Numbered from the stretch's first letter, positions 44,462 through 55,904 are shown. The stretch: 64,000 nt of DNA from Zerene cesonia (GCF_012273895.1 NC_052106.1:8556001-8620000); one strand, 5' to 3'. Program-made: numbers and translations. Notes: generated from the letters alone by a model not told the origin.

Positions 44462-45275
44462 TTAAACAAAACATCTCTTTTAATTAGAAAAAGAAATAAA
44501 AATTTCTCAAAACATCTTGTTTTCAAATGATTGTTTGTTGGAAAGAAAATATTAAGTAAAGAAACTGATTTTTTTTTTTAATTAAAAATGATGAGTCGAA
44601 AGCTCTAACCATTCCTGGTATTTCATTGGTATAATGACATATTCATATGTGAAATAATTTCCCGAAATTCGAAATCAACATTTGAAAACAAATTGTCTTA
44701 TTTGCGTACTACATCACATCACTGCAGTTTTAACATCTCTATTAATATATTAATAACCACGTTGGGAAATAGAGCGTGAAATATGGAATTAATTCCTTAT
44801 CAGATAACCCGGGCACCCCTTGAGTTATCCGGGTTAAGGGTCGATAGTCAGGCCAGCGTCTATGTGTTTTCATAAACGTTGTATGATAGGTATATGCAGA
44901 TCAAATATTAATTTGTGATCTTTAATGTTTTATCAATAGTTAGGTATTTGTTTGCTTTGATAAGGGAAATTAATGAAACGTTTTCTGTGTTCTTTGCTTC
45001 GATGCAATTGTTAAAATTGAAGTTATGTTCATTCGTGCTAGTGTAAGAAATGACTCAAAAGCTTATGTATATAATGCTTATATTTGGGTTTGAGTTGCTA
45101 CTTTCCATACCCTCTCTATGACACACAAAATACGTATATATCTTATTAATAAATACGTATATTATAAAATATAATACCAAGTTGAGCAAAAAAAAGCGAC
45201 ATGGCCGTACCATCCTTTTGTCGAAGCAATTCAGGCTATTTTCGACCCCCTATAATTTCGTTGTGGATTATCCTA
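44462..45275. other. noncoding stretch with paired TAACCCGG words
   Basis: GATAACCCGG (44803-44812) and its partner CCGGGTTA (44829-44836) form an inverted pair 16 bp apart. The rest is AT-rich with nothing to assign. Confidence 0.4.
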
Positions 45276-45474
45276 TCCTACTAATATTATAAATGCGAAA
45301 GTTTGTAAGGATAAGCGTGTGTTTGCTGCTCTTTCACGCAAAATCTACTAAACCGATTGCAATGAAATTTGGTACGTAGACAGCTGGACAACTGAAATAA
45401 CATATAGGCAATTTTTATCCCGATATTCCTACGGGATACGGACTTACGCGGGTGAAACCGCGGGGCGCAGCTTG
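45276..45474 (+). mobile_element. complete Helitron-like element (199 bp)
   Basis: A|TCCTACTAATATTATAAATG, CTACTAAACCGATTGCAATG, GGTACGTAGACAGCTGGAC, ACGGGATACGGACTTACGCG and CGGGGCGCAGCTTG at the 3' end (one change from CTAG). It is closest to the 6084 copy. Confidence 0.8.
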
Positions 45475-46360
45475 TTGAATATACGTCTCATAATTATAAT
45501 ATAAGCTTAGTTTAATACCGTGTTTTCGACTGCCTTAAGTAATATTTTCATAAAATATCTATCACATATAATTAAACAATATCATAAGTTTTAGTTCAAA
45601 TATTAATCAGTTGTCTATATCCTGCACTATAAAACTATTTACCAACATTTTACAGGTAAAGAATTAAAACAATTTCACCATTGAGTACCTGGGTATACTT
45701 TTTTTAGAAACGATTAAATATTTTGACAATAAAAATAAATAAAAAGCACTGTTTTTACTAAATCCATTGATAAAGCGCCGTGGAAGCGGGTTATATTTTT
45801 ATTTATATATCGACTAAGCATTAAAAGTTATGTCATGTCGAATATTAAATAAACAATTTTAATAAGAGTAAAAAGACAATACATATAGCTTTTATTTGTG
45901 TACTGAGTTAAAAAACAGCCATATCATCAATACTACAGTTGTAATGGCTGCGAGCATTAAAATTCTTTCAACCAAAACATTCACTCTTTTATAAGTTACA
46001 ACTGAAACATTATCGTTTGAAACCTGTTAATTCAATCTGTTTTAGCAATATTCAACATTAACGTAAAGGAAATAAGGTCTCCACATCCAGCATTTTATAT
46101 CTGTGTCTGTATTTAATTAATCAGCAAAGCGGTGTTTCATAAAAATGTAATAAAACGATCATGTTTCGTTTCATTAAGCTAATATTTTTAAATTGCTTCA
46201 ATTAATTCTGAAACCGATTATTTTCTTTTTGCTTTGTTCTTTGTTTTTTTACACAACTGCTAAGAGGAGAGTAATGTTATATTGGGTGTTTAAGCCACGT
46301 TTTCTCATTGTAATCAGACCAAGGGTTACATCTTACCATATGACATAACTATTTTCCATA
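45475..46360. other. AT-rich noncoding DNA with a ratchet-like motif
   Basis: At 45636-45662 ACTATTTACCAACATTTTAC is followed by AG|GTAAAG on the plus strand, a third acceptor/donor-fused motif with a moderate pyrimidine run. No exon is evident. Confidence 0.3.
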
Positions 46361-46522
46361 CTAGCTATCCGCCCAAAGATCCCCCGTCCGCGTAATATTT
46401 CCAGGATAAAATCTTATTTGTTTTTCGGGTATCAAACGTCTTCCGTTCTAAATTTTATACAATTCGGTTCAGTGGCTTGAAGAAAGCACAGACACAGTTA
46501 TTTTCGAATTTATAATATTAGA
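46361..46522 (-). mobile_element. complete Helitron-like element, antisense
   Basis: A|CTAGCTATCCGCCCAAAG, TATTTCCAGGATAAAATC, CAATTCGGTTCAGTGGC and the 5' end GAATTTATAATATTAGAAGA. The GC-rich 3' block has decayed. Confidence 0.65.
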
Positions 46523-47354
46523 AGATGTGTAATACATATATATTATTTTTTCATCAGTTTCAATACAACTTCTAACAATATATCATTATTTGAGGATTGA
46601 AGGTTGTCACTATAAGGATGTGGATTGATGTAGTAATATAATATCATGTTGTATTCGTGCCGAATTCAACATGGCATTCTCTAGAGAGCATAATTTAAAG
46701 CTTTGAACCTCAATTTTATTTTTTACTTTTGATGGTCTATTAATTTAATCATATTTTATTTCGCTTACTAGTTGTGGATATTAATGTTAAATACAGTTTC
46801 GTTACATAACATTGTTAGTACCTACATAAAAAAATTATTTCGGGTTATTTTTAAAAGTATAAGTATGTTAACCTTTCATTATTATTTACTTAATCGATAT
46901 TAATATTTTTAAAGTAAATAAGTGCCACGCATTCATATAATACAACAAAATTACATATCACTTACTTTTTAAATGCTTTTACTAGTTAATATGAAACATC
47001 AATACCACTAAGTTCCAGTAAGTGGGTTAGCATGACCCCAAGGGAGGGGTCACATAACAGGTGTCGCCTGCTAGCCGGCTCCATTGGGACCTCATGTGAC
47101 ACAAATCAGAGTACCAAGCTTTCGACCACTTAGAATATTAGTATCACATGCTTCGATGGTGTAAGTTGATTGTTTTCTATGTTCATACTTGGCTTTACTA
47201 TGAAACAACTGTTCACTTTCTCGTCTTGGCAGATCTGTTTTCCGAAATATAGGCTAATTTTAAGACTCTATTTTAAGCGTTTTAGAATGGCGATGAGGCA
47301 GTCAGACGTGTGTAATTGAATCAAGGAATCGTGTTTAAAACTGTGATCTTTTAC
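46523..47354. other. noncoding stretch with GGTCACAT/ATGTGAC pair
   Basis: 47040-47105 is GC-richer (GGTGTCGCCTGCTAGCCGGC and CCATTGGGACCTCATGTGAC) with a loose inverted pair GTCACAT/ATGTGAC. It may be an element end. Nothing else could be assigned. Confidence 0.35.
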
Positions 47355-47522
47355 CTAATTAAGGGACTGGAATAAGCTCGCTGAATCTGGGTTTCCCATC
47401 GGTACAGTCTCCGGGTTTTCAAGAGCGAATGGGTACCTTGTAGGAAAGCGCACTTCTTCTTAGGCCTCCAGCAGTTTACTAGCAGACCATATTGTGACCC
47501 CGAGGTTTTGCGTCAAGCGCTT
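47355..47522 (+). repeat. probable interspersed repeat CATCGGTACAG..AAGAGCGAATGGG
   Basis: TTCCCATCGGTACAGTCTCC, GGGTTTTCAAGAGCGAATGG, ACCTTGTAGGAAAGCGC and TTCTTAGGCCTCCAGCAG have the look of a repeat I associate with Lepidoptera. There is only one copy in this window, so family status is inferred. Confidence 0.4.
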
Positions 47523-47636
47523 TTCTATAACCAATATAAAAGAAAATATTGATTGATTAAATATTAATTTAGGTCAATTGGGTGGGCAAACAAACCAATT
47601 AAATATTGGTCAATTATAACAATCCGTTATTATGAT

Positions 47637-47832
47637 ACAGCTATTCGTTCCGTCTTCGCCCGTGGTACATAATATATGCTATGAGTGATATGTATGCCTA
47701 GGTCACTCAGTGAAGTTGCAGCTTTCTAACGATGAAAGATTTTTTGAAATCGGTCCAGTAGTTATTGAGTTTATCTAGTGCAAACAAAAAACAAACAAAC
47801 AAAAACACAAATTCTTCCTCTTTATAAAATTC
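47637..47832 (-). mobile_element. Helitron-like element, antisense
   Basis: CAGCTATTCGTTCCGTCTTC followed by GCCCGTGG, AAGTTGCAGCTTTCTAACGA, TGAAATCGGTCCAGTAG and an (AAAC)n-rich stretch. The CTAG is changed to CAG. Confidence 0.6.
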
Positions 47833-48434
47833 GCCTGTAGTCTTTTAACAGGTCGATCTTTACGTAACCACAGATAACACAATACAAAACTATGTAAAGA
47901 TTTATGTCAGTTACACACTCACCTCGGTCTTAAAAGAACCTATTGCGAAATTTATAAAAGAAAGCTTTGTAATCGAAGCGATAATATTGTAAATTTCATT
48001 AGCAAATTATCACTTACAACAAATCTATCCGTAAGAACGAAAATATAATCTCATAAATATATTCGCGATCGAAAACTCTAAAACCGTTCAGCAGATCGTA
48101 TAACGAGTTATTTTCAACACGAATATCGCAACGGTTTTACTGAAAATTAAAAAAAAATAATCCAAATTGCTTCGTGTCTCCGACAAATACTCAAGTATGA
48201 TAGACATTCACAAACAATGCGTCCTTAATGAAACCGGCGAATAAAACCTTCGGGAGGATCGCGACGAATCAATTGCGGCTAGTGTTGGGATGTATCGATA
48301 GTTTTATTTTTAATTGAAACTTTTCTTGCTTGATTACAATGAGAATTTTAATAAGGTTTATAGACATTTCTGAAGAAATTAAGCCATTATGAATACTTTT
48401 TATATAAGCTGTTGTTTTAATTTATTTGTTTTTT
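47833..48434. other. noncoding stretch with a possible minus-strand splice donor
   Basis: On the minus strand ACCGAG|GTGAGTGTG at about 47936 is a strong donor, preceded by an open frame containing LSFINFAIGSFKTE. An acceptor is not clear (CGCAATAG 17 bp upstream or CAAAG further), so I do not list an exon. Confidence 0.25.
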
Positions 48435-48508
48435 AGTTCACACTTTGAACTATTCAATTTTAACTATTGATATCAAGATATTGATATCAATAGTTCAAAG
48501 TGTGAACT
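48435..48508. repeat. long hairpin, 20-bp perfect arms with bulge and inner stem
   Basis: Arms 48435-48454 and 48489-48508 are perfectly complementary (AGTTCACACTTTGAACTATT). The left side then has a 14-base insertion, after which GATATC pairs continue inwards. The palindrome TTGATATCAA occurs twice (48467-48476 and 48481-48490). It could be a small fold-back element or a transcribed hairpin. Confidence 0.85.
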
Positions 48509-49501
48509 TTATATGAATAATTGAACTATTATTGTAATGACCACTAGTTGTTGATCTGACAAATCATTATATAGATTTACATCCACCAGACAGATTATCT
48601 TAAAAGATTTTGAACAAACAAAAAATTATATAGGCTCCCGATAAAAGAAATACGTAATTAGCGCATTAAGTTCCATTGAGCATAGAACACCGTCGCGGGA
48701 CACCCTGTATAATTATAACAACCATTTTTTCTGTTATAATGCGTGAAGATTATATTTATGCATGTCATTTTATTGCTTTGACTGGCATTCCAACACGGGG
48801 CTATTGAAAATCAGCGCTGCGCAATACGCGTAGCACATGCTGAATAGTTACCATTTTTAGCACCACACCGATTAGCTATAAGCCCATCTTCTTAATATTC
48901 GTTTGTAAAGATTGTTTGTTGTGTTAAATAAACATTCTTTCTTTCTGATACATTAAATTAAGTGACGTATCATCCTTATCCAGAAACGATCATAAAATTT
49001 CTATATAATTCGGTCAAACACAAAAATTATAACTATTTCAAACCATCGATCGACACGCTGCACACGTCACTAGCGCCGAGTTTTTCAATTCGGAGGCGAG
49101 AAACGAGCGTCTCATAAATAAAACTTTTAGAAGCAATCTGCCGCGTTCGACTCCAATGATTCTAGGATGTCCAGAGACTCATATTGTACGTATTGGAGTT
49201 TTGCAAGCACCCTGTATAAAGCCTGTTTTATTCACTCAAAGATTGAACTAAGAAGGGTTAGGGAGGGTAGTTGACTATTTACGTATGTTGGTGACGGAAG
49301 AGAAATAATTAATTAGCTAAATCCGATAGTACAACTCATATCATAATTATGAAAACATGTATGTATGTGTCTCGCTGTCTGTAAAATTTTCACATATTGC
49401 TAAACATTTTCTTTTTATGAGTCAATCAATAAAAAACAATAGCATTTTGGTTGGTTTTAATAATTTGTATGTGCATAATATTCATTCTAAAATATAAAGT
49501 A
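48509..49501. other. noncoding stretch with two CACCCTGTATA element-end words
   Basis: GGGACACCCTGTATAA (48697-48712) and GCACCCTGTATAAAG (49207-49221) match the terminal word common to certain insect DNA elements. Both have the same orientation, so they are not a pair of ends. 49040-49170 is less AT-rich. No gene is seen. Confidence 0.35.
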
Positions 49502-49720
49502 CTAGCTGCGCCCCACGGTTTCACCTAACTAAGTCCATATCCTGTAGGAGTATCGGGACAAAAAGTTGCCTCTATGTTATTCCAGTTGCCTTGCTATCTA
49601 CGTACCAAATTTCATTGCAATCGGTTCAGTAGTTTTTGCATGAAAGGGGAACATACACACACATACACACACATCCTTACAAACTTTCGTATTTATAATA
49701 TTAGTATTATTATTATAGGA
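49502..49720 (-). mobile_element. complete Helitron-like element, antisense
   Basis: A|CTAGCTGCGCCCCACGGTTT, CATATCCTGTAGGAGTATCG, CCAAATTTCATTGCAATCGG, an (AC)n stretch CACACACATACACACACA, and the 5' end TTATAATATTAGTATTATTA with TTATAGGA|T. An (ATT)n expansion lies inside the usual ATATTAGTAGGA terminus. Confidence 0.75.
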
Positions 49721-50192
49721 TTCGCGGAATGTTTAAAATATTCATTGCATGAAATTGTAATATATCAAACAATATCTCTTATCAATTTGTTTATTTTTTC
49801 AGGTAATTCATCGCAATACTTCATACAGTTGTAAGTTAACTAGAAATAAAAATAAATTAATTTAATTTATATTTACTACAATAGATATTATATCATAACA
49901 TATTATATTATCTGTGGTATCAACAAATGAACAACAATAACTGGAACTAGTCAATATAATGATTTGATATCTTATTCCACGAACCTTTCCATCAAACAGA
50001 CTCAAAGTATATCATATTAACCAAACAGAAGTAAAATACTGCTTAGATAGACGATGACAAAATTAGGGAAAAAACAATTAATTATTTATTATGAATGACA
50101 ACATTATTCTCGGTAAAGCGACTGCCACTTAATTATTTTAGTAGTATTGTAGTAGTGTATTGTGTAAATGGTGACATCGAAATATACGAAAA
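49721..50192. other. AT-rich noncoding DNA with a ratchet-like motif
   Basis: At 49783-49810 TTTGTTTATTTTTTCAG is followed directly by GTAATTC on the plus strand, the best pyrimidine run of the four such motifs but a weak donor. No exon is evident. Confidence 0.3.
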
Positions 50193-50390
50193 GTAAGTTT
50201 AAATTTCTGTCTGTCCGTCTCTTCTTAACCACTTAACCACTAAACAGATTTGGATAAAATTAGGTAGAGATATAGTTTGAGATCCGTGAAAGGGCATTGG
50301 ATACATTTTATCCCGAAAGTCCCATAGGAACTTTGTGGGGAAAACACCGTGACTACGTCATTTTCCTTTACTCCAAGCGGAAAATTAGTA
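50193..50390 (+). mobile_element. Helitron-like/RTE-like repeat, sense
   Basis: TCTGTCTGTCCGTCTCTTCT, ACTAAACAGATTTGGATAAA, TATAGTTTGAGATCCGTGAA, CGAAAGTCCCATAGGAAC and GCGGAAAATTAG|T. It is the same subtype as 62655. Confidence 0.6.
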
Positions 50391-50471
50391 AGAAAATAAA
50401 TAAAAAGATATAATAGCATACACATTTACTTCATACAATATCCATAAAGAACGCATATCTTAATATTTCTC

Positions 50472-50650
50472 ACTAAATGCAACCCGCGGCGTTACTCCCG
50501 GTACCTGGGCAAAAAAGAAGCCTATGTGCTAATCCAGACTATAATCTATCTCTACGAAATCTCATACAGATAAGCTGTGCTCACGTGAGCGAACAACAAA
50601 CTCCATCCATCCATACTACGAACTTACGCGTTTATAATATTAGCGGGATA
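50472..50650 (-). mobile_element. Helitron-like element, antisense, near gap
   Basis: ACTAAATGCAACCCGCGGCG, GGCAAAAAAGAAGCCTATGT, GCTAATCCAGACTATAATCT, a CATC run CCATCCATCCATACT, and TTTATAATATTAGCGGGAT at the 5' end. It corresponds in reverse to the partial copy at 62491. Confidence 0.65.
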
Positions 50651-50664
50651 GAACTATGCGAAAC

Positions 50665-51664
50665 NNNNNNNNNNNNNNNNNNNNNNNNNNNNNNNNNNNN
50701 NNNNNNNNNNNNNNNNNNNNNNNNNNNNNNNNNNNNNNNNNNNNNNNNNNNNNNNNNNNNNNNNNNNNNNNNNNNNNNNNNNNNNNNNNNNNNNNNNNNN
50801 NNNNNNNNNNNNNNNNNNNNNNNNNNNNNNNNNNNNNNNNNNNNNNNNNNNNNNNNNNNNNNNNNNNNNNNNNNNNNNNNNNNNNNNNNNNNNNNNNNNN
50901 NNNNNNNNNNNNNNNNNNNNNNNNNNNNNNNNNNNNNNNNNNNNNNNNNNNNNNNNNNNNNNNNNNNNNNNNNNNNNNNNNNNNNNNNNNNNNNNNNNNN
51001 NNNNNNNNNNNNNNNNNNNNNNNNNNNNNNNNNNNNNNNNNNNNNNNNNNNNNNNNNNNNNNNNNNNNNNNNNNNNNNNNNNNNNNNNNNNNNNNNNNNN
51101 NNNNNNNNNNNNNNNNNNNNNNNNNNNNNNNNNNNNNNNNNNNNNNNNNNNNNNNNNNNNNNNNNNNNNNNNNNNNNNNNNNNNNNNNNNNNNNNNNNNN
51201 NNNNNNNNNNNNNNNNNNNNNNNNNNNNNNNNNNNNNNNNNNNNNNNNNNNNNNNNNNNNNNNNNNNNNNNNNNNNNNNNNNNNNNNNNNNNNNNNNNNN
51301 NNNNNNNNNNNNNNNNNNNNNNNNNNNNNNNNNNNNNNNNNNNNNNNNNNNNNNNNNNNNNNNNNNNNNNNNNNNNNNNNNNNNNNNNNNNNNNNNNNNN
51401 NNNNNNNNNNNNNNNNNNNNNNNNNNNNNNNNNNNNNNNNNNNNNNNNNNNNNNNNNNNNNNNNNNNNNNNNNNNNNNNNNNNNNNNNNNNNNNNNNNNN
51501 NNNNNNNNNNNNNNNNNNNNNNNNNNNNNNNNNNNNNNNNNNNNNNNNNNNNNNNNNNNNNNNNNNNNNNNNNNNNNNNNNNNNNNNNNNNNNNNNNNNN
51601 NNNNNNNNNNNNNNNNNNNNNNNNNNNNNNNNNNNNNNNNNNNNNNNNNNNNNNNNNNNNNNNN
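50665..51664. other. assembly gap (1000 N)
   Basis: Exactly 1000 ambiguous bases. The four long frames reported across it are artefacts. Confidence 0.99.
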
Positions 51665-52265
51665 ACATGACCATACCCAGATACTACAACAATGAAGTCT
51701 ATAAAAGTTATTATTTAACAAGACCTCTCCAACCAACTTTAAATGGCTCCAATACTTTCCGCTCTAGGATGGACTTGGCTACGAATTTAATTAAAACGAT
51801 CCGCCAAGAAGTTATTATTGAATGCCAATTGCGGAAACTTATTCGTTCACTTCTATTTAAGTTTAACTGAAAGATCAGTGAAAATTATATTGTGGAGTAT
51901 CAAATATCTCGATTTTAGATGGACTCATTATTTGTTCTTGGTGTAACTTGAAAGGGTATAAAATGTGTTACACGTTTTTCAAACAATTTGTATATTATGA
52001 ATGGATTTGCTTGTTTTTTTTTTATATATTACTTCTATGATAAATGAGCGTTGTGAGGATAGAAGGATAAGTATATTTGTTACTCTTTGACACGATACCA
52101 CTAACATTATTTTGATGATACATAGCAGTGATCACCGAGAAACATTTGTAAAATTCTTTAATTTAATAAAATCGTTTGTATACATGGATGAAAATGCGTA
52201 GTAAAAGAGAGTTGCAATTAATGTTAACATAAATAAAAAACTTGCGACTGCATGTTGCTACTTTT
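51665..52265. other. gap flank with an open frame of unknown meaning
   Basis: The plus strand is open from the gap edge to a stop at 51870 (about 68 codons, with RSRMDLATNLIKTIRQEV and ECQLRKLIRSLLFKFN). The composition is less AT-biased than neighbouring chance frames. It might be the end of something interrupted by the gap. I do not recognise it. Beyond it the DNA is AT-rich. Confidence 0.25.
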
Positions 52266-52560
52266 TCAGCTTAACGCCATCTATACGGGAACTTTGGAAC
52301 TTCTTTGTAGTAGCGGTTTTACTAACAACAAGAAATAGTACCACAAAACATTACTAGATGGCGTGCTTCCATAGCCTGAAGTGTCGACATCTACATTTAT
52401 TAAACTTTGACACCTCTTTAATGTCGCTGCCATCTATCGAAGAAATTTCACTCTTCAAGAAATTTATAACAGCGCCATCTTTACATGAGCTTAAAAATCA
52501 ATGAAACTCAAAACGAAAGATGTGAGAAAGGGTTTCTTTTTTGCCGCTAGATGTCACTTT
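52266..52560. promoter_or_regulatory. cluster of CTCF-like AGATGGCG motifs
   Basis: Five AGATGKC-type cores in 285 bp: TAGATGGCG (minus, 52275-52283), TAGATGGCG (plus, 52355-52363), TAGATGGCAG (minus, 52427-52436), AGATGGCGC (minus, 52472-52480) and CCGCTAGATGTCAC (plus, 52544-52557; 12 of 14 positions of the CTCF consensus CCASYAGRKGGCRS). A weaker GTAGATGTC is at about 52385 (minus). Insect CTCF recognises AGRKGGCGC. The cluster lies in repeat-free DNA. It could be an insulator; binding is not shown. Confidence 0.4.
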
Positions 52561-52783
52561 AAAGCAAATGAATTTTAATCTTTAAACCAGTCAAGTTTTC
52601 TTTATTTTATCTGTGATAATATAATATTACTTCTCCATAATGTAACGTGTGCCAAAAAATTATACTGTTTCTTATTAAAAATGTAATACATGATGTGTTA
52701 ACAAGAAATGAAATATTACTATTACAAAAGTAAATTGGCGAATATATTATACCTAGAAATTCCTAAATCTTTACAAAGGCAGT
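52561..52783. other. AT-rich noncoding DNA
   Basis: If the minus-strand segment to the right is a terminal exon, this would be its 3' untranslated region. ATTAAA/AATAAG-like words are present, but no clear polyadenylation signal is placed. Confidence 0.3.
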
Positions 52784-53019
52784 TCACGAAACAAAAATTA
52801 ATTCCATCTGCCATTTGCCTAAAACAAATTTCCGCTGATTTGAATAAAGGCAACTTGGACTGAGATTTAGTGCTTTCGTACGACCTAGGGGAATGAACTC
52901 ATTTATTTCTTCAAATTTAGCCATTTCCTCGAATATGGATAAGGCAAAAAGCGGATAATTACTCAAGATTTGTTTTTTAGCTGAGTTAGACGAATTATGT
53001 ACTTCTATACAGCTGATGA
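52784..53019 (-). CDS. possible terminal exon or ORF fragment, unrecognised
   Basis: The minus strand is open for 99 codons from 53083 to a stop at 52784. Within it an excellent acceptor (TTTACCAATTTTAATTCAG) ends at 53020, after which the frame continues to the stop, entered with one base from a previous exon. The translation is balanced and soluble-looking, with IFEEMAKFEEINEFIPLG and NQRKFVLGKWQMELIFVS at its end. No domain is recognised. It is the most protein-like long frame in the window, yet could be an eroded gene or chance. No partner exon is established; the exon-like segments elsewhere do not join to it in phase. Confidence 0.2.
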
Positions 53020-53284
53020 CTGAATTAAAATTGGTAAACAAAATAAAATCTTTCAATTGTATAATATTAATCATAGATATCATAATGCTATACTAGTATA
53101 AATGTGCAATATAATATAGATTTAAATAAATAAGTAAGTAAAGCAACTACGTACAAAATTCAATATGACTTTTGAAGAATGTTAAAAGATGAAGAATTTT
53201 AGTTACGAATATTGCAGGTAACAGTTTTTTACATACCAAATAAATAATTTGAATGCTATATAATGTTTTGTTCACAAAAAGAAC

Positions 53285-53490
53285 TTACAATAAAAGTCAC
53301 GTCCCCTGGAGGTAACACTCAAGATTGTCAAATGAGACCAAACGACATTAATTCCCCATTCAGCAAAAAAAAAAATTAAAAAATTACGCCAATCGGTTGA
53401 TACGAAGTTGTCGATTAACAAAATGAATAGAAAAATTACCGCTGAATTGAGAACCTCCTCTTTTGGGAACCGTTGTGCAAACCTACCTAC
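53285..53490 (-). repeat. CCGACTT..GGAGG family, antisense
   Basis: AAAGTCACGTCCCCTGGAGG, CACTCAAGATTGTCAAATG, GACCAAACGACATTAATTCC, AATCGGTTGATACGAAGTTG and GAATTGAGAACCTCCTCTTT at the right are the reverse complement of the family. It is the longest copy in this window. Confidence 0.65.
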
Positions 53491-54275
53491 CATTTTTAAT
53501 TTTTATTAGATCAAATTCTCCGCCAAATCCCAATACCGTCACATCCCGTCATTCCCCGTTATCAGCAATAGATAAAGGCGATTAATAAAATACTTAGTAG
53601 AAATATAAGTACCTAATATATATTTAGTATAAATTTCTGTAATTTTCTTCGCAGTATTGTTGTTGAGGAAAATCCGCTTTGTATAATTGTTACTGTGTCA
53701 GAAATGAGAAGCTACCGATGCTCGCAGGTTATTTCAGAAAGCCTTAATCCGATTTATCACAGGAACTCGCTTTCGCTCACATCTTGCTGTTCTACTGATG
53801 TGATTGAAGTTTCTTTGAAATTTGGTTTTAAGGTCAAAAGTAACCTATGTGTTGCTGTGTGATACATATATGAATGTATGCTAAAATTCTATAGTGGATA
53901 AAAATTAATAATAAGTAATGAAGTGGATATTCACCGTCTTCGAAATAGTTTTAAAATCGTTGTTTTATTGTTTTAATGCAATAAATACTTTAAATTATAA
54001 TAATATAATTGTCTAGGTACATATCAATTTCCAAATTCCCCATTCGTTTACAAACATAATTATTCCCTGATCATTAATTGTGATATTTATAATAATGTTT
54101 AAATTACATCATTAATGAATTATCCGATAATTCAGAGAGAGATGTTAACCTCAAACGGTTTTACGTAACTGCAATATTCCGCATTGCAAATTCATTTCAA
54201 TTTTGGAACGCTATATTTGGATTTTTCCGTTTTTTCCACAAAAGCCTCAGCCTTTCACGTTTGGTTACACTCCAG
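53491..54275. other. AT-rich noncoding DNA
   Basis: No feature recognised. Confidence 0.45.
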
Positions 54276-54289
54276 CCACTAGATGGCGC
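54276..54289 (+). promoter_or_regulatory. perfect 14-mer match to the CTCF consensus
   Basis: CCACTAGATGGCGC fits CCASYAGRKGGCRS at all 14 positions and lies about 1.7 kb from the cluster at 52266-52560. Flanks are not repeat-derived as far as I can see. Confidence 0.5.
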
Positions 54290-54416
54290 ACAGGGCAAAG
54301 GAAAACATTCGAAAATTTCACAATAGCTTACGTTGAATTCATAGGGCTGTCAATGGTAAGTTTGGTGTATTAGAAAGCAAGATTTAGTTTTAGGAAATAC
54401 TTTATACTAGCGACGC

Positions 54417-54510
54417 CCCGCGGATTCACCCGCGTAAGTCTTTTTCCCGTAGGAATATCGGAAAGTACATACCGAATTTCATTGCAATCGGTTAGGCAGT
54501 TTACATTTTT
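54417..54510 (-). mobile_element. Helitron-like fragment, antisense 3' half
   Basis: A|CTAGCGACGCCCCGCGGATT, CACCCGCGTAAGTC, TTTCCCGTAGGAATATCGG and ATTTCATTGCAATCGGTTAG. The 5' half is missing. Confidence 0.65.
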
Positions 54511-55904
54511 ATATAGAACTATAGGTAGAAACCTATTATGGAAAATAACAGATATATCTATATCGTTGTGTTTTGCATATTTTGCCAACCCTAGCCAATA
54601 TTTATCTACACTATCGCATACAGACGAAGGCAGATGCATCGAATATTTAAAATACACATCATCTCTTTCAATCGACATCCAACTTTAGTACTCGGAGTTA
54701 AGGTCGTAATTTACACTTGATTTGTAGTTAGGGTTGCCTAAGTCATTGTCTAGATTGAAGATCGGTTGACGTTTTTTTTGTAACAGCTTGATTGGGGGAG
54801 AATCTACACGTAGAAAACTGTTGTTTGTTTATCTGTTTATACATATTATTGTATACATCGAAAAGAGCCTATGCCTATCACGTATTATTTGACATGGCGC
54901 CTACTAAATCAAATTGAAAAAAAAATCTTGCCTTGCTTACTTCTTTGTTTGAACGCGTTTTTTCTTTTTTTTATAATCCATTTATCGATGAAGGTAGGCT
55001 GTGTAATACCACTGTATAAAATACACAGAAATGGAAAATAAACTTTTAAGAGAAAAGATAAAGATGTGTTAATCGGCTGTACGTAATTTTACAATATTTT
55101 CTATTTACCCTGCCGCCTTATTTAAATTCAATATCCAGCCATGGCATGCGAGAAAGATATGAAATCGTAACAATCATATTCAAATCGATACAGTTATTCC
55201 TGATGTCTGCAAGTACACTCCAAACTCTTCCCATTAGGCGCCTCTCGAAGCGCTTAGAAATAATAACGACACAACGTCGGAGGTACGGACCTACAAGTTT
55301 AATGGTTTCGTTCAGAAACGATATTGTAGCGATATTAGAATAATGTTTACGTTTATTTTTTGTATATTATGTGCATGTTCTTTGTATTTGTATATGTATA
55401 TTATAATTACGAAATTCATGTTTCTTTAATATTGTTTAGTTATATTTACATTCATAAATTATTCATTCACACATTTTATAAGGTATCCAGTAGTAATAAT
55501 TCTCATACATCCGTTGTAAGTCGATAACTTTTAAATATTTCTCAGGAAAGAACTCGTAAGGTTGCCAAATGGTGAGGCCCCAGAGTACCTTCTCCATAAA
55601 CTTTTGTGTTTGGCCTTTGATAATTGATTGAGCGTGTTCAAGTCTCGAATGTGGTGGCGGCTTTTGAATATAAGAGATATAGGAAAAAATTATTTACTAA
55701 AATCTTGTAATTGAAATGACAAAAACTACGACTTCTGATTATAGTAATATCCCATCAAAATGGTAATTATATCTTTTATTAATGAAGTAATATGTAGTAT
55801 GAATTAATAATTTTCAGTTGTCGCAATGAATCTTGGGTTCAAATCCCTGGCCAAGTTTTTCAAGATTCTATAATTAAAGTGTGTTTTTTAGGTTTATAAC
55901 TGTC
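54511..55904. other. noncoding stretch with a B-box-like word
   Basis: GGTTCAAATCC at 55836-55846 matches the Pol III B box (GGTTCRANTCC), but no A box lies at tRNA distance upstream and the expected stems do not form, so no tRNA is called. 55200-55300 is slightly GC-richer. Otherwise AT-rich. Confidence 0.4.

Noticed and set aside
48697..49221. DNA transposon bounded by CACCCTGTATA words
   Set aside because: Both words have the same orientation; real terminal inverted repeats would face each other.
55830..55852. Possible tRNA from GGTTCAAATCC
   Set aside because: Only the B-box arm is present; no A box or anticodon arm lies upstream.
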